From Chromatiaceae bacterium (lineage in GTDB: Bacteria > Pseudomonadota > Gammaproteobacteria > Chromatiales > Chromatiaceae), in the NCBI GenBank assembly GCA_024235315.1, contig JACKMP010000008.1:1-64000 (forward strand): a stretch of 64,000 bases of DNA, written 5' to 3'. A program made the position numbers and the translations under genes. Positions 17,330 through 25,353 of this stretch are shown one piece after another; position 1 is the first letter of the stretch, and every line of letters begins with the position of its first letter. Below the pieces are notes generated by a model. It was not told the origin of the DNA. It did not search any database and saw only the letters and a program-made list of their open reading frames with translations.

Positions 17330-18511
17330 ATGCTGAAAAGCCTCAACGACTTTCTCCGCCTCGAATCTGCCGGCGGGATACTGCTGGTGCTGGCGGCAGT
17401 TGCCGCCATGCTCCTTGCCAACTCGCCGGCCGCGGGCCTTTACGCCTGGCTGTTCGACATGCCGGTCGAGATCCGGGTCGGCCCGCTGCAGATCGCCAAA
17501 CCCCTGCTGCTGTGGGTCAACGACGGCCTGATGGCAATCTTCTTCTTCCTCGTCGGCCTGGAACTCAAACGCGAACTCATCGAGGGTGAACTGTCGAAGC
17601 CCGGGAATATCCTGCTGCCGGCGGTCGGTGCCATCGGCGGCATGGTTTTTCCGGCCGTCATCTACGCCTATATCAATTGGAGCGACGAGGTCGCGCTGGC
17701 CGGCTGGGCGATCCCGGCCGCCACCGACATCGCCTTCGCGCTGGGCATACTCACGCTGCTCGGCAGCAAGGTACCGACATCACTGAAGGTATTCCTGGTG
17801 TCACTGGCGATTTTCGACGACATCGGCGCCATTATCATCATCGCACTGTTTTACACGGATGGACTCTCGACGTCGGCCCTGATCATCGCGGCGGTGAGCA
17901 TCGCCACCCTGTTCGTGCTGAACCGGCGCGGCAGCACCTCGCTGGTGCCCTATGTCTTCGTCGGTGTCATATTGTGGATCGCGGTGCTGAAATCGGGCGT
18001 GCACGCGACGCTGGCCGGCGTCGTGCTGGCGATCTTCATTCCGATGCGCCACCCGGAACGCCCCAGCCACTCGCCATTGCGTGCGCTCGAACACGATCTG
18101 CACCCGGTGGTCGCGTTCGTGATCCTGCCGATATTCGCGTTTGCAAACGCCGGTATCGAACTGCAGGGGGTGACCCTGGAGTACGTGCTGCACCCGGTTT
18201 CGCTGGGCGTCATGGCCGGTCTTTTCCTCGGCAAACAACTGGGGGTGTTTCTGTTCTGCTGGGTCACGGTCAAGCTGGGTTTCGCCAGCCTGCCGAGCGG
18301 CAGCGGCTGGCTGGGTCTGTATGGCATCGCGCTGCTTTGCGGCGTCGGCTTCACCATGAGCCTGTTCATCGGCAGCCTGGCCTTCGAAAACGCCGGCGAG
18401 GTGATGTTCGACGAGCGCATCGGGATCATGCTCGGCTCGCTGATCTCAGGCCTGGCGGGCTACCTGATGCTGCGACACGCATGCCGCCTGGCCGACAACG
18501 AGTGCCGCTGA
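17330..18511 (+). CDS. nhaA: Na+/H+ antiporter NhaA
   Basis: A 393-residue inner-membrane antiporter that exports Na+ in exchange for protons. With the ATG at 17330 the numbering matches E. coli NhaA: the unwound-helix motif ATDIAF puts Asp at 133, and the ion-binding pair Asp163-Asp164 lies in IFDDIGAIIII. All twelve helices seem to be present, and the conserved LKSGVHATLAGV segment is intact. AAAGGA lies upstream. An ATG seven bases earlier is out of frame. The gene stands alone. It fits a marine or saline habitat. Confidence 0.95.
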   Translation: MLKSLNDFLRLESAGGILLVLAAVAAMLLANSPAAGLYAWLFDMPVEIRVGPLQIAKPLLLWVNDGLMAIFFFLVGLELKRELIEGELSKPGNILLPAVGAIGGMVFPAVIYAYINWSDEVALAGWAIPAATDIAFALGILTLLGSKVPTSLKVFLVSLAIFDDIGAIIIIALFYTDGLSTSALIIAAVSIATLFVLNRRGSTSLVPYVFVGVILWIAVLKSGVHATLAGVVLAIFIPMRHPERPSHSPLRALEHDLHPVVAFVILPIFAFANAGIELQGVTLEYVLHPVSLGVMAGLFLGKQLGVFLFCWVTVKLGFASLPSGSGWLGLYGIALLCGVGFTMSLFIGSLAFENAGEVMFDERIGIMLGSLISGLAGYLMLRHACRLADNECR

Positions 18512-18520
18512 CAGCCTTGG

Positions 18521-18555
18521 CCCCCCTCTCTCCTTATCTTCGGTGGGAGGGAGAC
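18521..18555. repeat. dispersed C-rich/G-rich repeat, variant copy 3
   Basis: CCCCCCTCTCTCC and GGTGGGAGGGAGAC form an imperfect inverted repeat ten bases after the nhaA stop. It is related to the palindrome at 87-108 and may also terminate nhaA transcription. Confidence 0.4.
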
Positions 18556-18607
18556 GCAGGCCTGCTTCGTGCGCTGTACACCAACCTCCCCGTGACCGAC
18601 GCTGTGC

Positions 18608-18949
18608 TCAGCGGTGCGGGTGTTCGAAGAACACGTACGGGGTCGAATAGTCGCTGAACTCGAAGTAGACCTTTTTCTCACCCGGGTCTTTCTGCATGTT
18701 CAGGTTTTCGTCGAACACGCCATAACCGAAACGATAGGGGCGCGGCTCGTTGCCCTGTGTGGCAACCGCCGTGCTCAGTTTGTCGACTTCGATGAAGCGC
18801 CGCACCAGCTTGTCGCCGGCGTAGATTTCCAACACACCGTTGGTGCCGGTCCAGTTCTGAATTGCCCGACCGAATTTGTTCTGGGTCTCCTGGGTGCAGG
18901 CCACGGTGAGCACCGATACCGCCACAAGGGCGCCAACCCGCCAATTCAT
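18608..18949 (-). CDS. small lipoprotein, unknown function
   Basis: A 113-residue protein with a signal peptide and lipobox (VLTVACTQ, Cys about 19). The mature part is a compact domain with several beta-rich segments (LEIYAGDKLVRRFIEVDKLS, GVFDENLNMQKDPGEKKVYFEF) and no recognised family. Its ATG overlaps the stop of the antiporter gene (ATGA), so translation is coupled. It is the last gene of a cytochrome c-antiporter-lipoprotein operon, which hints at a role alongside the antiporter at the cell surface. Confidence 0.75.
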   Translation of the reverse strand: MNWRVGALVAVSVLTVACTQETQNKFGRAIQNWTGTNGVLEIYAGDKLVRRFIEVDKLSTAVATQGNEPRPYRFGYGVFDENLNMQKDPGEKKVYFEFSDYSTPYVFFEHPHR

Positions 18950-20415
18950 GATTGCTGCCCTGTTCCCGTTTCGTTGACACCATTCTCGCAGACGCCGCGG
19001 CGCAATGCGTACTTCAGGAGCGAGGGCGCGATCACCGTGGTAATCACCACCATCAGCACGATGGACGAAAACAGCTGGCTGTTGATCACCCCGAGCGCCT
19101 TGCCGATGCTGGCGAAAATGAGCCCCACCTCGCCGCGCGGCATCATGCCCAGGCCGATCGCCAGGTGATTGAGACCGCGCCCGGCGAAATAGCCGCTGGC
19201 CAGCTTGCCGATGATCGCGGCCACAGTCAGGCCGCCGGCGAACACGATCACGTCGACGCTGAGGAAACTCTCCAGCTTTACCTGCATGCCAATAAGGACG
19301 AAGAAGATCGGCACCAGGATCGCCTCGAGCGGCGCCATCAGGCTCTTGATCGTCACCGCGCTGTGCGAGCATTCCTTTTCCCAGTCACGGAAGTAGCAGT
19401 CGTTCATGATCAGGCCGGCGGCGAAGGCGCCGATGATGGTCGCAAGCCCGACCAGGTCAGCGAACCATGACAGCCCCATCACGAATATGAAGCTGACGAA
19501 GATCTTGGCCTCGGCAAACGCCATGTCGCGCATCGAGTGGATCAGCGCCCGCAGGATGTAGGGCCCGCCATACAGCGATGCCACGACGAACAGCGCCGAT
19601 AAAGCCAGAATCTGTGCGATCACATCACCCTGAAAGCTGCCACTGACCACGATGCCGGAGACGATAGCCAGCGAGATCAGGCCCAATACGTCGTCGAAGA
19701 TCGCCGCCCCGAGGATGATGCAGGCTTCCCGTGATCGCAGCACATCGAGTTCACTGAGCACCCGTGCGGTGATGCCGACGCTGGTGGCACCCAAGGTGGC
19801 CGCTATGAACAACAGCGCCCCGAGAGAGTGGTCCGGTGAGGCCATCCAGGCAACCATCAGGCCGAGCATGAACGGGGTGAACATGCCTACCATGGCAACC
19901 CGCAGGGATGGAAGGCCCGCGGTGCGCATCTCCTCGACACTGCTCTCCAGGCCGACCAGGAACAGCAGAAAGATCACCCCATAGCGCGAAAAGATGTCGA
20001 TGGTATGGGCTATGCCCAGCAACTGACCGCCGTGCGGCCCCTGCAGGATCTCCACCATCTTCTGTGCCACATCGGGATCGGCGATGCGCTGCCGCGCCGC
20101 TTCGTCCAGCGACAAACCGCTGAGAGTCAGGTCCACGATGTCGAACAGACCCGTACCCTCGCGCAGCGCCAGGATGAAATCACCACCGAGCAGGTAGACC
20201 AGATTGCCCAGGGCGATGCCGACAATAAGCTCGCCGAGCACCGTCGGCTGGTGGAAGCGGCGCGAGACATAGCGGCCCATCACCGCAAAAACCAGGATAC
20301 CGGTAACACCGAGAATCACCGGTGCCACCGGATCGGAATGCGCCCCCTCTGCCGCCCAGGCAATGCCCACCGGCAACAGCCACAGTGACATCGCGCCAAG
20401 GCAGATGTGTTTCAT
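18946..20415 (-). CDS. CPA2-type cation/proton antiporter
   Basis: A 489-residue membrane protein of the monovalent cation:proton antiporter-2 family (KefB/GerN-like), with about 12-13 helices. An N-terminal signal-like helix ends near AWAAEG, followed by the antiporter domain with QPTVLGELIVGIALG, LGATSVGITARVL and FDDVLGLISL (ion-binding Asp pair). There is no TrkA-N (RCK) domain at the C-terminus. The start at 20415 is chosen over an in-frame codon at 20466, which would run toward the cytochrome gene's end. It follows the cytochrome c gene by 22 bases. Confidence 0.88.
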   Translation of the reverse strand: MKHICLGAMSLWLLPVGIAWAAEGAHSDPVAPVILGVTGILVFAVMGRYVSRRFHQPTVLGELIVGIALGNLVYLLGGDFILALREGTGLFDIVDLTLSGLSLDEAARQRIADPDVAQKMVEILQGPHGGQLLGIAHTIDIFSRYGVIFLLFLVGLESSVEEMRTAGLPSLRVAMVGMFTPFMLGLMVAWMASPDHSLGALLFIAATLGATSVGITARVLSELDVLRSREACIILGAAIFDDVLGLISLAIVSGIVVSGSFQGDVIAQILALSALFVVASLYGGPYILRALIHSMRDMAFAEAKIFVSFIFVMGLSWFADLVGLATIIGAFAAGLIMNDCYFRDWEKECSHSAVTIKSLMAPLEAILVPIFFVLIGMQVKLESFLSVDVIVFAGGLTVAAIIGKLASGYFAGRGLNHLAIGLGMMPRGEVGLIFASIGKALGVINSQLFSSIVLMVVITTVIAPSLLKYALRRGVCENGVNETGTGQQS

Positions 20416-20437
20416 TCGCGCTGCTCCGTGGAGCGCG

Positions 20438-20764
20438 TTACCGGAGATTGAGCTGACGACGGACATATATCGCTATTGCCTCGGCCTCGTGCTTCGGCAT
20501 CGCCGAGAAAGTCGGCATCCGCGAGTCCTCTGCGCGTCCGTGACCCTGGATGTAGTGAACCATCTGGCGATAGGTCATCGCGATGTACCTGACAGGCGGA
20601 ACACCCTTGAGAAAGGCGCCTGCACCCGAGTCCTGGTGACACGCGGCACAATGGTGGCTGTAAAGCTGTTCGCCGGACTTCAGCTGGGGATGCTCGTGGT
20701 CGTCCTGTCGGCTACAGGCAAACAGCACGCCCGTGCACACCAGAGTGACTGTTGACAGGCGCAT
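20438..20764 (-). CDS. lipid-anchored monohaem cytochrome c
   Basis: A 108-residue periplasmic cytochrome. It has a signal peptide with lipobox (LFACSR, Cys17), one CAACH haem-binding motif (39-43) and a likely distal Met83 in RMPTFSAMP, the pattern of class I cytochromes c. GGGAGG lies 5 bases before the ATG. It is the first gene of an operon with a CPA2 antiporter and a small lipoprotein, an unusual partnership; it may pass electrons between periplasmic carriers. Confidence 0.9.
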   Translation of the reverse strand: MRLSTVTLVCTGVLFACSRQDDHEHPQLKSGEQLYSHHCAACHQDSGAGAFLKGVPPVRYIAMTYRQMVHYIQGHGRAEDSRMPTFSAMPKHEAEAIAIYVRRQLNLR

Positions 20765-20910
20765 TTTCGCCTCCCCGAAAAGGACAGCATTCGACTCAAG
20801 GCTACCACAACCGCACCGCATTCCCCTGGCCCCGAGGGGGGAAAGGAAATCTCGGTTGCTGCGGTGCTATATTGACCCGAATATTCTCTGCTCGATCAGT
20901 CATTCCGTTC

Positions 20911-23088
20911 ATGCAGCATCCTGCACCCGATCTCTTTGGCCATCGTCGCCACTGGGCGCACAAATTCGGCCCAGCACCGTTTCTGCCGATGACGCGCGGC
21001 GAGATGGACCTGCTCGGCTGGGACTGCTGCGACATCATCATCGTCACCGGCGATGCCTATGTGGATCACCCCAGCTTCGGCATGGCGGTGATCGGCCGAG
21101 TGCTAGAAGCACAGGGGTTTCGCGTCGGCATCATCGCGCAGCCGGATTTCGACAGCGCAGAGGACTTCGCCCGCCTCGGCCGGCCCAAACTGTATTTCGG
21201 CATCACCGCCGGCAACATGGATTCGATGGTCAACCGCTACACCTCGGAGCGCCGTCTGCGTTCGGACGATGCCTACACCCCGGACGCCGAAGGCGGCAAA
21301 CGCCCGGACCGCGCGGTGATCGTCTATTCACAGCGCTGTCGCGAGGCGTTCAGGGACGTACCGATCGTGATCGGCGGTATCGAGGCGAGCCTGCGGCGGA
21401 TCGCGCATTTCGACTATTGGCAGGAGAAGGTGCGGCGTTCCGTGCTGATCGACGCCAAGGCCGACATGCTGCTGTTCGGCAATGCAGAGCGTGCCATCGT
21501 CGAACTGAGCCATCGCATGGCCGGCGGGGAGGCGATCACCGACATCACCGACCTGCGCGGCACAGCGTTTGCCCGACGGATGCTTCCGGCCGACTGGACG
21601 GTCATCGACTCCACCCACATCGACGCCCCCGGCCGGATAGAGGTGCACCCGGACCCCTATCTCGACACCACGCGCCAGAACGCACCGCAAACGACGCAGG
21701 ATGCGGCCACCACCAATGCGGAACCGGGTCCCACCGTGGTGACGCTGCACACGCGTCCGAAAGGCCAGGATCGACACCGGACTGTCGTGCGGCTGCCGGC
21801 ATTCGAGGCGGTGCGTGATGATCCGGTACTGTACGCACATGCCTCGCGCGTACTGCATCTCGAGTCCAATCCTGGCAATGCGCGCGCACTGGTGCAACGC
21901 CACGGTGATCGCGACCTGTGGGTGAATCCACCGCCGATCCCGCTGCGCACCCCGGAGCTCGACAAGGTGTTCGAACTGCCCTACCAGCGGGTACCACACC
22001 CGACCTACGGGGACGCGCGCATCCCCGCTTACGAGATGATCCGTTTCTCAGTCAACATCATGCGTGGCTGCTTCGGCGGCTGTTCATTCTGCTCGATCAC
22101 CGAGCACGAGGGCCGGATCATCCAGAACCGATCGGAACACAGTATCCTGCGCGAGATCGAGAACATCCGCGACCACACGCCCGGCTTCACCGGTGTGATC
22201 TCCGACCTCGGCGGCCCGACCGCAAATATGTGGCGGTTGCATTGCAGGGACCCGAAGATCGAGTCGAGCTGCCGGCGCCTCTCCTGCGTGTACCCCGGAA
22301 TCTGCGACAACCTCAAGACCGATCAGATGCCGCTGGTGCAGCTGTACCGCAAGGCACGTGCGCTGCCCGGCATCAAACGCGTTTTCATCGCGTCCGGCCT
22401 GCGCTACGACATCGCGGTCGAGACGCCGGAGTACGTCAGGGAACTGGTCACCCATCACGTCGGCGGCTACCTCAAGATAGCGCCTGAGCACACCGAGCTG
22501 GGGCCGCTGTCGAAGATGATGAAACCCGGTATCGGCACTTACGATCGCTTCAAGGAGATGTTCGACAAGTACTCGAAACAAGCCGGCAAAGAACAATACC
22601 TGATCCCCTACTTCATCGCGGCACACCCCGGCACCACCGACGAGGACATGCTGAACCTTGCATTGTGGCTCAAGGCCAATGGCTTCCGTGCCGACCAGGT
22701 TCAGGCCTTCCTGCCGTCACCGATGGCGATGGCAACCGCGATGTGGCACAGCGGTCGCAACCCGCTGAAAAAGATCACCCGCTCATCGGAGACCGTGTAT
22801 TCACCCAAGGGACGGCGGCAGCGCCGCATCCACAAGGCATTCCTGCGTTACCATGACGCGAACAACTGGCCACTGCTGCGCGAGACACTGCAGGCGATGG
22901 GCCGGGCGGATCTTATAGGTAATGGCAAACGACACCTGGTGCCGAGCTTCCAACCTGCCGGCACCGGTGGGCGACCTGAAGGGGCGGGGACGCCATTGCT
23001 GCGCAGTGACGGCAAAGGCAGCTTTCGAACGCAACAGACGCACGGCCTGAAGCGCAAGTCGCCCGGTCCGCGGCGCAGACCGCGTTGA
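20911..23088 (+). CDS. YgiQ-family radical SAM protein
   Basis: A 725-residue protein of the YgiQ (UPF0313) family of uncharacterised radical SAM enzymes. The 4Fe-4S motif is C387-x3-C391-x2-C394 (GCFGGCSFC). Flanking family motifs include GDAYVDHPSFG near the N-terminus and SPMAMATAMWHSG near the C-terminus, which ends in a disordered basic tail. Substrate and product are not known. The ATG at 20911 gives the normal start, and upstream in-frame codons lie in the divergent promoter region shared with cytochrome c. Confidence 0.92.
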   Translation: MQHPAPDLFGHRRHWAHKFGPAPFLPMTRGEMDLLGWDCCDIIIVTGDAYVDHPSFGMAVIGRVLEAQGFRVGIIAQPDFDSAEDFARLGRPKLYFGITAGNMDSMVNRYTSERRLRSDDAYTPDAEGGKRPDRAVIVYSQRCREAFRDVPIVIGGIEASLRRIAHFDYWQEKVRRSVLIDAKADMLLFGNAERAIVELSHRMAGGEAITDITDLRGTAFARRMLPADWTVIDSTHIDAPGRIEVHPDPYLDTTRQNAPQTTQDAATTNAEPGPTVVTLHTRPKGQDRHRTVVRLPAFEAVRDDPVLYAHASRVLHLESNPGNARALVQRHGDRDLWVNPPPIPLRTPELDKVFELPYQRVPHPTYGDARIPAYEMIRFSVNIMRGCFGGCSFCSITEHEGRIIQNRSEHSILREIENIRDHTPGFTGVISDLGGPTANMWRLHCRDPKIESSCRRLSCVYPGICDNLKTDQMPLVQLYRKARALPGIKRVFIASGLRYDIAVETPEYVRELVTHHVGGYLKIAPEHTELGPLSKMMKPGIGTYDRFKEMFDKYSKQAGKEQYLIPYFIAAHPGTTDEDMLNLALWLKANGFRADQVQAFLPSPMAMATAMWHSGRNPLKKITRSSETVYSPKGRRQRRIHKAFLRYHDANNWPLLRETLQAMGRADLIGNGKRHLVPSFQPAGTGGRPEGAGTPLLRSDGKGSFRTQQTHGLKRKSPGPRRRPR

Positions 23089-23141
23089 CCTGAAACCAAC
23101 GATGACACCCGCTCATTTCCATTCCGGCGGAGGAAGCAGAC

Positions 23142-23561
23142 GTGCGCGTCAGTGAGTTCATGACCCGCAAGGTGGTGACCGCGGCACCGGAAGACGGGAT
23201 TCGTGAGACGTTTTTCCGTATGCGCGAGGCACGCATACGTCACCTGCCAGTGCTCGATGGCGCCCAGCTCGTGGGCATGCTGAGCGACCGTGACCTGCGG
23301 CGGCCCGACTGGGTCGACGAGGCACCCGACCTTTCCCACGATTACCAGTTGGACGACAATCTTTGTGTGTCGGACCTGATGAGCCGCACACCGGTCGTGG
23401 TCCATACCTATGACGACCTCGGCACCGCCTGCAGTCTGATCAACCGGCACGGCTTTGGCGCCCTGCCGGTCATGGACAAGGGAAATCACCTGGTCGGCAT
23501 CATCAGCAAGGCCGACCTGGTGCGCGCGTTCTCTGTGTTACTGAAAACACATGACGAGTAA
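23142..23561 (+). CDS. tandem CBS-domain protein
   Basis: A 139-residue protein made of two CBS domains (about 5-60 and 75-135). Such pairs bind adenine nucleotides and act as energy sensors or regulatory subunits. Motifs VGMLSDRDLR and VGIISKADLV are typical. It starts with GTG at 23142, supported by GGAGG 8 bases upstream. No catalytic domain is attached, so the partner is unknown. Confidence 0.9.
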   Translation: MRVSEFMTRKVVTAAPEDGIRETFFRMREARIRHLPVLDGAQLVGMLSDRDLRRPDWVDEAPDLSHDYQLDDNLCVSDLMSRTPVVVHTYDDLGTACSLINRHGFGALPVMDKGNHLVGIISKADLVRAFSVLLKTHDE

Positions 23562-23566
23562 GGCCT

Positions 23567-24133
23567 TCAGTAGCGCAACGTCGCCACTGCGCCGAGTGCC
23601 TGTGTGACTTCCTGCAGGGTCGGTGGTCGCAGATCCGGGAACTGCGCATAGGCCCCGTAACAGCTCATGCGCATCACCTCGGGCTGCCGGTCAGATTCCA
23701 GCCAGAAATGGTATCCCTCGTGGTAGGCTCCGCCCCCCATGCCACCGTCAAAGCCACCGGCCAGACGCAGTGCGGCGAGCTGCACCGGGCGGCGTTGCAC
23801 GACCTGTTGCATTGAACCCTGTACACGGATGACGCTGAAGGTATCGGGCTGGATGGTGAACCCGTCATGGCTCACCTGCCTGATCTCGAATGCGCAATGT
23901 GGCCGGTACTGATCGTAACTGCGACTGAAGAAGCCCCCGTCACCAGCCGAAACAATACCGTCCTGCAGGAACACGCGCGCCTTGCCCGCGGCAATGGGCA
24001 GTGGGCTCCCGAGCACCAGGTCGGCTCCCTGAAGCTGACGGGTTCCCTGACCGACGGCCTCACGGATCGCGACGCTGTTGCTGCAGCCCGTCAGCGCAAG
24101 CACGGAAACCGCCACGATCAAGATTGCCCTCAT
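23567..24133 (-). CDS. lipoprotein of unknown function
   Basis: A 188-residue protein with a signal peptide and clear lipobox (LALTGCSN, Cys about 17). The mature part is beta-rich, with two cysteines (CAFEIRQV and MSCYGAYAQF) that may form a disulfide and a glycine-rich loop (GGFDGGMGGGAYHEGY). I do not recognise the family. It is convergent with the CBS gene, with a 5-base gap, and divergent from the RND adaptor gene. Confidence 0.7.
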   Translation of the reverse strand: MRAILIVAVSVLALTGCSNSVAIREAVGQGTRQLQGADLVLGSPLPIAAGKARVFLQDGIVSAGDGGFFSRSYDQYRPHCAFEIRQVSHDGFTIQPDTFSVIRVQGSMQQVVQRRPVQLAALRLAGGFDGGMGGGAYHEGYHFWLESDRQPEVMRMSCYGAYAQFPDLRPPTLQEVTQALGAVATLRY

Positions 24134-24303
24134 CGCGCCCCCATTTTCTGTGTCGCTGCGCAAAGTATATGCTGGCACGCCGGGATGGAGACTGCGCAGC
24201 GGGATTCAGCCTCGCGCACTCGGCCTCATGGGACGGGACGGAAACATCGATTCTGACGATTTCGTCGTATGCTACAGCGATGCAGGTTCCCCCACGAAAC
24301 GAT

Positions 24304-25353
24304 ATGTTCTACACGTCTCGCATTCGACTCGGCCACGCGCTTGCCGTCGGCACACTACTGCTCACTTTGACAGGGATGCACGTTGCATTGGCCGAACCGG
24401 TCCCGGTCCGCACCATGCGCCTGGCCGATCTGCTGGAGGTGCCGCAGTACAGCGCCCCGGCGACGGTGATGCCGCACAATACGCCACGGCTCGCCGCCGA
24501 GATCGACGCGCGCATTCTCGAGGTGGCAGTGGAGGTCGGCGACCCGGTGATACGCGGACAGGTGCTGGTTCGCCTTGATTGTCGCCGCAGCGATTCCGTG
24601 CTGGCGGCTGCACGCGCTGCGCTGGAGCGGACAAAGACCCAGCAGCAGTTCGCGGCGGAGCAGCTCACCCGAGCGCGTAACCTCAAAAAAAACAAGAGCA
24701 TCAGCGAGGAGCTGCTGGACCAGCGGCGCACCGACCTGGCCGTTGCCGAAGCCGACCGACAATCGGCCGAAGAGGCCGTGCGCCAAGCGGCGATCGATTC
24801 GGGCCACTGCGAGATCAAGGCCCCGTTCGACGCCGTCGTCACCGAACGCCTGGCCAGCACAGGCGGATTTGCCAACCGGGGCACCGTCATTGTCGGTCTG
24901 ATCGAGGCGAGTGGACAGGAGGTCAGCGCAGCCCTGCGCCACGAGCAGATCGCCGGCCTGCGGGCGGCCGAATCGATATCTTTCGACGCCAACGGCGATC
25001 AGTACCCGGTATCCGTGCGCGCCTGGCTGCCGCTGGCAGACACCGCGTCACGCACGCGCGAGGTCCGCCTGGCGTTCACCGCCGGTAGCGCGATCGCCGG
25101 CACCGCCGGCCGTATAACCTGGACAGGGCCGCATCAACTGCTGCCGGCCGATTACCTGGTGCGACGCGACGGCCGGCTTGGCCTGTTTCTGCTGGAAGGC
25201 GACCGCGCCCGCTTCGTTGCACTGCCCGAAGCCGAGGATGGACGCCCCGCACGGGTGATGCTTGATCCGGAGAGCCTGTTGATCACCGATGGCCGGCAGC
25301 GCCTGTCGGATGGCGACGAGGTGTGGACGAACACCCCGGGGGGCGGGTCTTAG
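24304..25353 (+). CDS. RND efflux periplasmic adaptor (HlyD/AcrA family)
   Basis: A 349-residue periplasmic adaptor of a tripartite efflux pump. It has a signal peptide (about 1-30, ending VALAEP), a lipoyl-like half (ARILEVAVEVGDPVIRGQVLVRLD), a coiled-coil hairpin (about 95-150), the second lipoyl half (IKAPFDAVVTERL) and a beta-barrel. The ATG at 24304 places the signal peptide at the terminus; an ATG at 24280 is possible. Its TAG stop overlaps the GTG start of the pump gene. No outer-membrane channel gene is present here. Confidence 0.88.
   Translation: MFYTSRIRLGHALAVGTLLLTLTGMHVALAEPVPVRTMRLADLLEVPQYSAPATVMPHNTPRLAAEIDARILEVAVEVGDPVIRGQVLVRLDCRRSDSVLAAARAALERTKTQQQFAAEQLTRARNLKKNKSISEELLDQRRTDLAVAEADRQSAEEAVRQAAIDSGHCEIKAPFDAVVTERLASTGGFANRGTVIVGLIEASGQEVSAALRHEQIAGLRAAESISFDANGDQYPVSVRAWLPLADTASRTREVRLAFTAGSAIAGTAGRITWTGPHQLLPADYLVRRDGRLGLFLLEGDRARFVALPEAEDGRPARVMLDPESLLITDGRQRLSDGDEVWTNTPGGGS

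Noticed and set aside
18608..19372. 254-codon minus-strand frame ending in the small lipoprotein
   Set aside because: Its first half is an out-of-frame shadow of the antiporter; the lipoprotein starts at 18949.
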